The notes below the pieces were generated by a model, which saw only the letters and a list, made by a program, of their open reading frames with translations, did no database searches and was not told the origin of the DNA. Positions 1-6,429 of a stretch of 10,928 nucleotides of DNA are shown piece after piece. Position 1 is the first letter of the stretch. Each line of letters starts with the position of its first letter. The stretch is from Caldifarciminota bacterium (GTDB lineage: Bacteria > Hydrothermota > Tepidihabitantia > SM23-42). Position numbers and translations under genes: made by a program. The stretch is taken from assembly GCA_023128195.1 (NCBI GenBank), contig JAGMEL010000106.1, forward strand, positions 1 to 10,928. Direction: 5' to 3'.

Positions 1-12
1 ATTTAACAGGGC

Positions 13-69
13 TCGCAGGATCACTGCGTTCGCAGGATCACTACGTTCGCAGGATCACTACGTTCGCAG
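13..69. repeat. 17-bp tandem repeat, 3.3 copies
   Basis: The unit TCGCAGGATCACTACGT occurs at 13-29 (one A-to-G change), 30-46 and 47-63, followed by a 6-base partial copy at 64-69. The first copy is a small inverted repeat, CGCAG-gatca-CTGCG. Read on the minus strand, each unit contains AGTGATCCTGCGA, which matches 9 of 13 positions of the GGCGATACTGCAA core that recurs from 105 onwards. These copies therefore look like inverted relatives of the same repeat family. There are no unique spacers, so this is not a CRISPR array. Confidence 0.9.
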
Positions 70-91
70 AAAACGCTTTCTTTTATTTTAC

Positions 92-220
92 ATTGCGAGC
101 CGAAGGCGATACTGCAAGGTCCGCCATTCTTGCATGGCGGGGCGATACTGCAAACCTCGATTTTGTCGGGGTGGTACTGCGAATCCAGCTTTTTTAATAA
201 AGAACTGGATGATGCTGCGT
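92..220 (+). repeat. Array of a 13-bp core alternating with different hairpins
   Basis: The core GGCGATACTGCAA lies at 105-117 and again, identical, at 141-153. Diverged copies lie at 170-182 (10 of 13 matches) and 208-220 (8 of 13, weakest). Each of the first three is followed by an inverted repeat of unrelated sequence: CCGCCAT/ATGGCGG (121-140), CCTCGA/TCGGGG (155-171, one G-T pair) and ATCCAG/CTGGAT (183-210). The first core also sits in ATTGCGAGCCGAAGGCGATA, which resembles the short palindromic ATTGCGAGC-type repeats scattered in many bacterial genomes. The array runs straight into the queE start. Confidence 0.75.
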
Positions 221-228
221 TTTTCTGC

Positions 229-912
229 ATGAAGGGTTTTGTTAAAGAAATCTTTACCTCAATCCAGGGGGAAGGAATTAAAGTAGGGCAGAGGCAGACA
301 TTTATTAGATTTCTTGGCTGTAATCTATCCTGCAATTATTGTGATACACCTGAAGCACAAAAGATGCAAGGTTCTTTTGTGTATCAAGACGAAACTCATA
401 ATAACCCTGTTGCAGTTGATTTTCTAATCGGCAAAATTACAGAAGATGTAGTTGCAATTACTGGTGGTGAGCCATTATTGCAGATAGACTTCCTGGAAGA
501 ATTATGTGGAAAGCTTAATAAGATCGAAAAAAAGATATACCTCGACACAAACGCTACATTGCCTGATGAACTTGAGAGGGTTATTAAATATGTGGACACA
601 GTCTCCTTGGATTTTAAAATACCCACTGCTACCGGGGGACCAGAATTGTGGAATGAACACGAAAAGTGTTTAATAATTGCTTCGGGAAAAGAAGTATTTG
701 TTAAAATAATCATTAATAAAAATATCTTATTACATGAACTGAATAAAGTCTTCGACATTATTGAAAAAACCGATAAATGTATCCCGTTGTTAATTCAACC
801 GGTTTTTGGTAAAAATATCCCTAATATTTTGGATATTCAGAAGAAGGCATTAACCAGATTGAAAGATGTTAGAATCATTCCGCAAATCCATAAATATCTC
901 GGAGTTGCATGA
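229..912 (+). CDS. queE: 7-carboxy-7-deazaguanine synthase QueE (radical SAM)
   Basis: This 227-residue protein is the radical SAM enzyme that contracts 6-carboxy-tetrahydropterin to 7-carboxy-7-deazaguanine on the queuosine/preQ0 pathway. The N-terminus has the family signature EIFTSIQGEG. The iron-sulfur motif follows as Cys31-x3-Cys35-x2-Cys38, then TGGEPLL (78-84, the SAM-binding GGE motif) and the C-terminal VRIIPQIHKYLG. The length is normal for the family. The frame stays open upstream to an ATG at 130, but those 33 codons are translated repeat array and have no counterpart in the family, so ATG 229 is chosen. No Shine-Dalgarno is visible before it. No other queuosine gene is in the window, so the partners QueD, QueC and QueF must be elsewhere. 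Confidence 0.93.
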   Translation: MKGFVKEIFTSIQGEGIKVGQRQTFIRFLGCNLSCNYCDTPEAQKMQGSFVYQDETHNNPVAVDFLIGKITEDVVAITGGEPLLQIDFLEELCGKLNKIEKKIYLDTNATLPDELERVIKYVDTVSLDFKIPTATGGPELWNEHEKCLIIASGKEVFVKIIINKNILLHELNKVFDIIEKTDKCIPLLIQPVFGKNIPNILDIQKKALTRLKDVRIIPQIHKYLGVA

Positions 913-949
913 TAAAGTGAGGTTTACCTACCATTAATTACTTCCCGAT

Positions 950-978
950 GTCAATAGAACCGTAACTCGGGTATTGAC
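950..978. promoter_or_regulatory. Inverted repeat overlapping a -35 box
   Basis: GTCAATA (950-956) and TATTGAC (972-978) are perfect 7-bp inverted arms 15 bases apart. The right arm contains most of the -35 hexamer TTGACC of the promoter for the gene at 1021, so this could be an operator. A second, interleaved pair, CCCGA (944-948) and TCGGG (967-971), can pair only if the first does not. There is no U-tract after it, so it is unlikely to be the queE terminator. Confidence 0.4.
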
Positions 979-1006
979 CAATTATCTTTTTTCGATAAAA
1001 TATAAT
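974..1006 (+). promoter_or_regulatory. Sigma-70-type promoter for the TPR protein gene
   Basis: TTGACC (974-979) is followed after 16 bp by TAAAAT (996-1001). This overlaps a perfect TATAAT (1001-1006), which would need a 21-bp spacer. Either reading puts the transcription start just upstream of GGAG (1011-1014), which lies 6 bases before the ATG at 1021. That gives a very short leader and makes the gene independent of queE. Confidence 0.55.
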
Positions 1007-1020
1007 AACTGGAGTAAGAA

Positions 1021-1872
1021 ATGGCAAACTTTATAGCAATATTAATTATCTTTGCTCAATTAAACAACGAGCCAATAAATATTCAATGCACGGTTCGCGA
1101 TTCAATATCACGTGATTCGATTCCCCTGGTTCATGTCACGTTTGAGAATTTAGGTAAATCTTTTAATACAAGACAAAGCAGTTTTTATGTATCTTTACCA
1201 AGTACAACTTATAGCATCATCTTGGAAGCAGATGCTTATGAGAAATTTGTTAAGTCTATAAATGTATCTCTGGAAAACAATAGTTTTGTCTTTGAAATGG
1301 TAAAGGTAACAGATAGGAGATGGCTTCGGGCAAGACAGGATACCTTACATATTTATTTAGATTCACTCGATAGTGCATTAGAACGTAGAAATTTTTCTGC
1401 AACAAAACGACTAATTATAGTCATTGAGAACTTCAATTGTTCTGAGTATGTTCTCGATAGTATTTATAAATCCTACGATTTAACGAAGACTACTTGGGCA
1501 GATAGTATTCTACTAATCGCTCAGGAACTTGAAGATTCAACAAAATATGCCGATGCTTATTTTTACTATAAAAAAATAATTGATATCGACTCTCTCAACG
1601 AAACTGCTTTATTAAAGCTTGATGAAATAGATAAAAAAATTGCCGGGGTACAGGAAAACGATACCCTACATGTTTCCGAAGTAACACCAACACTAACTCA
1701 TAAAGCAATTGAGAAAATGTATAATGAAGCTTTAGCCAAATTTTTTTCACAGGATTATAAAGGTGCCCGGAAGCTTTTTAATACAATTCTAAGATACAAT
1801 CCAATGCATAAAGGTGCACAAAAATATTTAAAGAAAACCAAGGCAAGGCTAAAAATTTTAGAAAAGGAATAG
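1021..1872 (+). CDS. Secreted beta-sandwich and TPR-repeat protein, function unknown
   Basis: This 283-residue protein belongs to no family I can name. It starts with a short hydrophobic stretch (residues 4-13) that could be a signal peptide cut near Ala12, although the usual N-terminal positive charge is missing. Residues 18-95 alternate beta strands in the style of carboxypeptidase-regulatory-like domains (VTFENLGKSF, YSIILEADAYEKF). The rest is helical: a basic linker (WLRARQ, 101-106), then TPR-like pairs at about 158-210 (ADAYFYYKKIIDID, ALLKLDEI) and 228-283 (YNEALAKFFSQDYKGARKLF, then ILRYNP). TPRs bind proteins, so an envelope scaffold is plausible but is inference. The start is supported by GGAG six bases upstream and a promoter. 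The stop is one base from the stop of the opposing gene. Confidence 0.8.
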   Translation: MANFIAILIIFAQLNNEPINIQCTVRDSISRDSIPLVHVTFENLGKSFNTRQSSFYVSLPSTTYSIILEADAYEKFVKSINVSLENNSFVFEMVKVTDRRWLRARQDTLHIYLDSLDSALERRNFSATKRLIIVIENFNCSEYVLDSIYKSYDLTKTTWADSILLIAQELEDSTKYADAYFYYKKIIDIDSLNETALLKLDEIDKKIAGVQENDTLHVSEVTPTLTHKAIEKMYNEALAKFFSQDYKGARKLFNTILRYNPMHKGAQKYLKKTKARLKILEKE

Positions 1873-1873
1873 C

Positions 1874-3178
1874 CTAAGGCGGGTAGCCAACCTTTTCCAG
1901 AAAATTATTACGATAGGATAGATTCGGGATAATATAAAATAGTATTGTATTATAAAGACCCAATTTTGGTGAAACAAGAATGTTTCTGTGCAATATTGAA
2001 TCCCATGAGTAAAAGCTGTCACGTAACCACTCCATCCAAGAATATAATGCCTGGGGTGTAGTGCCTGGAATACTTACTACAGGCATCCATTGATCATAAA
2101 GTGTTAAGTCTTTTATTATCTGGCCTCGCTTCATATAATCTTTATACATGACAGTTTGAGGAATTGGTGTCTGCACAGTAATTTTAATTAAATCTACCTT
2201 GATCTTTATCAGGAACTTTAGTAGCTTACGGTAGAAATCGAAGTCTTCGCCTTCAAAACCCTGTCTAAGTTTACAACCAACAGCTATTCTATATTTGTGG
2301 ATCAAACTAACCTGATGTTTCTTTTCTTTCAGGTAATTTTTATCATCAATATTATTTTGTAGATCTTTACCCAACCAATCTTCTTTTAGCCATATTATTC
2401 TCGTACCATTATCACGTAAAACAGGTAATATAGAATCCTGATTAAAAATCCGACTTGAAGTCTGGAATATCCACATTTTTTTAAGACGCCAAGATTTTTC
2501 TATTAATTTCACAGTATAATCAATGTCATACAAAAAATCATCATCTCGGATAAAGATAATTTTTCTTTTAATGCGCGAAATTTCTTCGACAACCCTATCT
2601 ATTTCCCACTGCGCTAAATTCTTATAAAGAATATTTTCATAACAGAAATCTTTTTGTGTATTGATACATGCGCAGCCAAAAGATGTCCGCAATTGTGAAA
2701 GTGCAGGTGTAAATCCATACTTCTCTTCAATCCTTCGGTCAACATTGAATTGAGCTAAGCTATTCGATTTATACACTTTTGCATAATTGTTTGTTTCTGC
2801 ATCACTAAGTATTTTCTTCCAAACATTTGCTATATCGCCAATAACTATTATATCTGCAAATTTTTTATTGCTTTTGGGAAATAGCGTTGTGTAAAAGCCA
2901 TAACAAATAATCCGGGTTTTCTTACCCCATCTTTTTCTTATAGTATTTTGTATGTAATGTGAGAGATTTAGAGGTACATTTACAACCAGGATGTCGGGGG
3001 TGAAATCAGGTTTTTCCTCAATCCTCTCATCATAATAATAAAAATCATGTTCGTTTGATAAAAATGAAAGACGCATTGCATCATAGTTTGGTCTTCTAAA
3101 AAACGCACTTCCTTTAATTGCCTCAAAAGGAACAAATCTTTTTTGCGTAGGTGCAGGATTGTAGAACAATATTTTCAT
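1874..3178 (-). CDS. B12-binding/radical SAM family protein with an atypical cysteine motif
   Basis: This 434-residue protein has the layout of BchE-type cobalamin-binding radical SAM proteins. The N-terminus MKILFYNPAP leads into a Rossmann-like B12 domain (about 1-125) without a DxHxxG motif, which is common in this group. A radical SAM barrel (about 160-345) follows, with RDDDF (211-215) and TPIPQT (337-342), and then a helical tail. The expected Cys-x3-Cys-x2-Cys is replaced by Cys169-x-Cys171-x7-Cys179. GC at the start and DFCY at the end align with the canonical motif, but the middle cysteine position holds Lys176. The SAM-ribose G-x-E region is also changed (WLKEDWLG, 263-270). The enzyme may use an altered cluster or be inactive; the substrate is unknown. 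No Shine-Dalgarno is present and the start codon lies inside a 31-bp palindrome. rseP ends 105 bp upstream, so the gene could be the distal end of that operon. Confidence 0.8.
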   Translation of the reverse strand: MKILFYNPAPTQKRFVPFEAIKGSAFFRRPNYDAMRLSFLSNEHDFYYYDERIEEKPDFTPDILVVNVPLNLSHYIQNTIRKRWGKKTRIICYGFYTTLFPKSNKKFADIIVIGDIANVWKKILSDAETNNYAKVYKSNSLAQFNVDRRIEEKYGFTPALSQLRTSFGCACINTQKDFCYENILYKNLAQWEIDRVVEEISRIKRKIIFIRDDDFLYDIDYTVKLIEKSWRLKKMWIFQTSSRIFNQDSILPVLRDNGTRIIWLKEDWLGKDLQNNIDDKNYLKEKKHQVSLIHKYRIAVGCKLRQGFEGEDFDFYRKLLKFLIKIKVDLIKITVQTPIPQTVMYKDYMKRGQIIKDLTLYDQWMPVVSIPGTTPQALYSWMEWLRDSFYSWDSILHRNILVSPKLGLYNTILFYIIPNLSYRNNFLEKVGYPP

Positions 3179-3195
3179 ATTATGAAAATATTGTT
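3165..3195. repeat. 31-bp perfect palindrome over the radical SAM start codon
   Basis: AACAATATTTTCATA (3165-3179) and TATGAAAATATTGTT (3181-3195) are perfect inverted copies separated by one base (T3180). The minus-strand start codon is at 3178-3176, so codons 1 to 4 and part of codon 5 of the radical SAM gene are mirrored in its own leader. In mRNA this would be a 15-bp AU-rich helix hiding the start. The mirror copy also makes a plus-strand ATG at 3183 that reads MKILF and then stops after 11 codons. Confidence 0.95.
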
Positions 3196-3270
3196 TGATT
3201 CAGACGGATTAAGATAGATGCATACAGATGACAGTATCCGTTTGAATCCGCAATAATCTGTCTAAATTCT

Positions 3271-3290
3271 AAGATGATGCCAATCATCTT
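3271..3290 (-). other. Stem-loop at the end of rseP
   Basis: AAGATGAT (3271-3278) and ATCATCTT (3283-3290) form a perfect 8-bp stem with a 4-base loop, and the rseP stop codon (3286-3284) lies inside it. On the minus strand it is followed by AGAATTTAGA, not a T-run. It is therefore at best a weak terminator or a 3'-end stabiliser, and read-through into the radical SAM gene is possible. Confidence 0.45.
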
Positions 3291-4573
3291 GTGATGTCGT
3301 TGAATGTAACAAATATGATCAACAGAAGAATTAACGCATAACCAATCTGTTGAATTATAATTCGAGTTTTCCTGGAGAAACGCTTTCGCCTAATTGTCTC
3401 TATAAGTGATATTACTATTTGACCGCCATCGATCGCCGGAATAGGGAAGAGATTAATAAGTCCTAAATTTATAGAGATAATTACAAGCAGCCCAAGTAGG
3501 AATTCAAGGCCCCATTGAGCGGATTCACCACTTAATTTTGCAATAGCAATTGGACCACCCAATGCCTTCCTTGAGATTTTACCGGTTATCAATTGATAAA
3601 ATGTATTTAGTGTTAATATTATTATAGCATGAGTTCGTTTTGTCGACAAAACTAATATCTGTAATGATGGAAGGTATATACGCCCCTGTGGTTTAAGAAC
3701 AGAAATTTGTCTTATAGTATCTTCTGTTATTGGATCATAAACAGATATTGGTGTAATATTAGCAGTTTTAATTTCGCCATTGTGCTGCCATTCGAATAAA
3801 AAGCTTTTTTCTTTGGAATATCTAATAATATCAACTAATCCATTCCAGGTTTTGATTTCGGCACCATTTATTTTTAAAATCTTATCACCCATTTTCATCC
3901 CTGCCTTGTAAGCAGGACCATCCCGTTTTATAGTCCCTAAGACAGGTGGGACTAAATTTATTAAACCGAGGGAGTCGGGCGTAATCACCAAATTTTTTGT
4001 AACTTCCCTACCATTTCTCATTACGGTAATGCTTACTTCCCTGTCTATGTTACTGGATAATACCTCTATAAATTTATCCCAGTTATTTATTCGCGTATCA
4101 TTTACTAAGATTATCGAATCTCCCTCGATAAATCCTGCTCTATCTGCATAACTATTTTTTTCAACCTGGATTTTAGTATAGGGATCAGTTGAAACCCCGA
4201 AAATCGAAAAGGTTAAAAAGAGTACTATAATGGCTGAAATAATATTGAATAAAGGACCGGCAAATATAACGAGTATTCTTTTATAAATTGGTGCATCATA
4301 AAAATCTGGTACACCAGATTTCTCACTTTCTTCCTCGGTTTTTAAAATTTTACCCTCTTCCTCACCAGCCATTTTTACATAACCACCAAGCGGGAAATAA
4401 GCAATTCTAAAATCTGTCTCTCCGATCTTTTTTCTAAATAGCGGAGGCCCAAATCCTATTGAAAATTTCTCCACAGGTATATGAAACAGCTTTGCCACTA
4501 TAAAATGGCCAAACTCATGAATTGTTATACAAAATGCGAGAATAAAAAGAAAAGCAAGTATAGTGATTAACAT
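3284..4573 (-). CDS. rseP: RIP metalloprotease RseP (site-2 protease)
   Basis: This is a 429-residue inner-membrane zinc protease that cuts substrates such as anti-sigma factors or leftover signal peptides within the membrane. The first membrane helix contains the zinc motif HEFGH (residues 19-23). A second helix (about 100-126) carries GPLFN. Two PDZ domains occupy about 130-200 and 205-275 (GPAYKAGMKMGDKILKING at 219-237). The third zinc ligand lies in NLFPIPAIDGG (374-384, with Ile in place of the usual Leu before Asp382). A last helix covers about 405-425. Length and order match the family. The start ATG overlaps the end of dxr by 7 bp and has AGGAG (4584-4580) six bases upstream, inside dxr. 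The dxr-rseP pairing is common in bacteria. Confidence 0.96.
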   Translation of the reverse strand: MLITILAFLFILAFCITIHEFGHFIVAKLFHIPVEKFSIGFGPPLFRKKIGETDFRIAYFPLGGYVKMAGEEEGKILKTEEESEKSGVPDFYDAPIYKRILVIFAGPLFNIISAIIVLFLTFSIFGVSTDPYTKIQVEKNSYADRAGFIEGDSIILVNDTRINNWDKFIEVLSSNIDREVSITVMRNGREVTKNLVITPDSLGLINLVPPVLGTIKRDGPAYKAGMKMGDKILKINGAEIKTWNGLVDIIRYSKEKSFLFEWQHNGEIKTANITPISVYDPITEDTIRQISVLKPQGRIYLPSLQILVLSTKRTHAIIILTLNTFYQLITGKISRKALGGPIAIAKLSGESAQWGLEFLLGLLVIISINLGLINLFPIPAIDGGQIVISLIETIRRKRFSRKTRIIIQQIGYALILLLIIFVTFNDITR

Positions 4574-5694
4574 ACAAGACTCCTAACCATTTGTTTTGAC
4601 CACTCCTCGATTTTTAAATAATAAGATATATTTCCTTTTTTGGGAGTATGTTTGGACAAAACTTTTTTTATAACCTTTGGTATTTCATTAAATTGTAATT
4701 TATCTTCAAGAAAAAGCTTAACCGTCTCTTCATTTGCAGCATTGAGGACTGCTGGCATACTTTTGCCAATGCTTAATGCATCAAATGCAAATTTTAGGCA
4801 TGGAAATTTTTTCAAATTTGGCGGCAGAAAGGTCAGATTCTTAATCTTTGCAATATCCAGGTTCTTTACAATTGAACATAGTCGTTTTGGAGCTGTAAGT
4901 GCATATTGAATCGGCAATTTCATATCAGGCGTAGAGAGTTGAGCTAATAAGGTCCCATCATTAAATTGAACAAGTGAATGACATATCGCCTCTGGATGTA
5001 TTACAACGTTAATCCTATCTGCGGGAAGACCAAAGAGATGATGTGCTTCAATTACTTCAAGACCTTTGTTCATCATTGTTGCTGAATCCACAGTGATTTT
5101 CGTACCCATTTTCCATACCGGATGATTTAAAACGTCAGATTTACTCACATCTTTTATAGATTTATTTAAAAATGGGCCTCCTGATGCTGTTAATATAATA
5201 CTTTTCACATTGTTTCCTCTATTACCTTCAAGACATTGATAGATAGCAGAATGCTCACTGTCAATGGGCAGCAATTCAACACCATTTTTCTTCACCAAAT
5301 CCATTATTATATCACCAAAACTTACTAAAATCTCCTTGGTGGCAAGACAGATTCGCATTTTCTTTTCAATCGCCCTTACTATTCCAAAAATACCAAGGGA
5401 ACTGGCAAATGCACAGATAATCATATCAGCATTTGTGTTCTCAACCATATCAGTAATCCCTTGCTCGCCACATCTAATCTGTACTCTACCAATGCCCTTT
5501 TTTAGATTTTTGTAATATTGACAGTTCATTATTGTTACCATTTTAGGTTTAATGCTTCTTGTCTGTTTTATTAACATTTGATGGTTAGCATATGCTGCAA
5601 TCCCCACAATTTTAACATCTTTTAAGCCATTGATAACCTTTACTGCATTACGACCTATGGAGCCTGTTGAACCTAATACAATTACCCTTTTCAT
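4567..5694 (-). CDS. dxr: 1-deoxy-D-xylulose 5-phosphate reductoisomerase
   Basis: Dxr (IspC) converts 1-deoxy-D-xylulose 5-phosphate to 2-C-methyl-D-erythritol 4-phosphate with NADPH, the first committed step of the MEP isoprenoid pathway. The 375-residue protein opens with the nucleotide-binding loop GSTGSIGRNA (8-17). It has the metal ligands in IDSEHSAIYQ (Asp145, Glu147), the substrate loop TASGGPFLNKS (169-179), SATMMNKGLEVIEAHHLF (204-221, with Glu213 as third ligand) and the C-terminal VLNAANEE (316-323). All key residues seem present. The ATG overlaps the ispD stop as ATGA (5694-5691), so translation is probably coupled, and no separate Shine-Dalgarno is evident. Confidence 0.97.
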   Translation of the reverse strand: MKRVIVLGSTGSIGRNAVKVINGLKDVKIVGIAAYANHQMLIKQTRSIKPKMVTIMNCQYYKNLKKGIGRVQIRCGEQGITDMVENTNADMIICAFASSLGIFGIVRAIEKKMRICLATKEILVSFGDIIMDLVKKNGVELLPIDSEHSAIYQCLEGNRGNNVKSIILTASGGPFLNKSIKDVSKSDVLNHPVWKMGTKITVDSATMMNKGLEVIEAHHLFGLPADRINVVIHPEAICHSLVQFNDGTLLAQLSTPDMKLPIQYALTAPKRLCSIVKNLDIAKIKNLTFLPPNLKKFPCLKFAFDALSIGKSMPAVLNAANEETVKLFLEDKLQFNEIPKVIKKVLSKHTPKKGNISYYLKIEEWSKQMVRSLVC

Positions 5695-6353
5695 AATATC
5701 TTGTTCAAAATTTTAAGATCGCTCTTTCTTGTAATTTTAATATTGAAGCGGTCTCCTTGATAAAGATAGACTGGAATTTTTAAGGATTCGAGTATTGCTG
5801 CGTCATCAGTATATTCAACAGAAAGATTTACCGATTTATATGCATCCTTTAATAAATTAATGTCAAAAAATTGCGGTGTTTGAATAAGATAAAGATTATT
5901 CCTGGATATTGTTCTAAGGACCATATTATTTTTTGCTCCTTTTACTGTATCGCTGATTTTTGAACCAAAAATAACTGCTTTATATTTACGACACAATTTG
6001 ATACCTTTATTTATCAATTTATCAGTAACAACGGGCCTCACACCATCATGAATAATAACAATCCCAGATTTATCCTTTATAGTATTTAAGGCATTCAAGA
6101 CTGAATCTTGTCTGCGTCTACCTCCGGCAATGATATTACGTACTTTTGTGAATTGCCATTCTTTTATTGTTTTGATAGTGTATCTAATATTATTTTTTGG
6201 TATAACCACTGTTATGCTCTTAATATTTTTATTCAGTTCAAAATTATCAAGTGCATAGAGAAAAAGCGGACGACCACGAAACGAAGCGAATTGTTTTGTT
6301 CCTCCAAACCTCTGTCCTTTACCAGCCGCGACGATTATTGCATAATTTGGCAT
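5691..6353 (-). CDS. ispD: 2-C-methyl-D-erythritol 4-phosphate cytidylyltransferase
   Basis: IspD transfers CMP from CTP to methylerythritol phosphate, the step directly after Dxr. The 220-residue protein has the nucleotidyltransferase loop IVAAGKGQRFGGTKQF (7-22), GGRRRQDSV (77-85), HDGVRP (102-107, for the usual HDxxRP), QTPQFF (158-163), TDDA (182-185) and NIKITRKSDL (204-213). Length is typical and no IspF fusion is present. It is the first gene of ispD-dxr-rseP, where many bacteria have frr-uppS-cdsA. There is no Shine-Dalgarno before the ATG, and a consensus-like promoter sits so close that the mRNA is predicted to start at or next to the ATG. Confidence 0.96.
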   Translation of the reverse strand: MPNYAIIVAAGKGQRFGGTKQFASFRGRPLFLYALDNFELNKNIKSITVVIPKNNIRYTIKTIKEWQFTKVRNIIAGGRRRQDSVLNALNTIKDKSGIVIIHDGVRPVVTDKLINKGIKLCRKYKAVIFGSKISDTVKGAKNNMVLRTISRNNLYLIQTPQFFDINLLKDAYKSVNLSVEYTDDAAILESLKIPVYLYQGDRFNIKITRKSDLKILNKIL

Positions 6354-6359
6354 GAGAGA

Positions 6360-6387
6360 ATGATAGTCAGAATTATAAGAATGTCAA
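6360..6387 (-). promoter_or_regulatory. Promoter giving a leaderless ispD transcript
   Basis: Read on the minus strand, TTGACA (6387-6382) is followed after 16 bp by TATCAT (6365-6360). Only six bases (TCTCTC) then precede the ispD ATG at 6353, so +1 would fall on or beside the A of the start codon. The lack of a Shine-Dalgarno agrees with leaderless translation. Confidence 0.6.
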
Positions 6388-6429
6388 GGAAAACAGTCTA
6401 ATTTCTAAATTCTAAGCACTAAATCTTCA

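Noticed and set aside
13..69. CRISPR-like direct repeats
   Set aside because: The 17-bp units are directly adjacent with no spacers, and no cas gene is present.
396..758. Minus-strand open frame across queE
   Set aside because: It is a shadow of a clearly assigned gene, with no family motifs and no start signals. The same applies to the frames at 21-335 (-), 4640-4909 (+), 5264-5515 (+), 6108-6401 (+), 6758-7042 (-), 9013-9195 (-) and 9610-9981 (-).
949..954. Antisense promoter with a perfect TTGACA on the minus strand
   Set aside because: No acceptable -10 hexamer lies 15-19 bp downstream on that strand.
944..978. Classical H-type pseudoknot riboswitch
   Set aside because: With 1-base and 0-base connecting loops and a 10-base middle loop, the geometry is poor. 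Alternative hairpins are more likely, and no known riboswitch core is seen.
3183..3218. Plus-strand 11-codon ORF starting MKILF
   Set aside because: It is simply the mirror image made by the palindrome, without a Shine-Dalgarno or a promoter.
3271..3290. Rho-independent terminator of the ispD operon
   Set aside because: The stem is AT-rich and no T-run follows on the minus strand, so it is listed only as a stem-loop.
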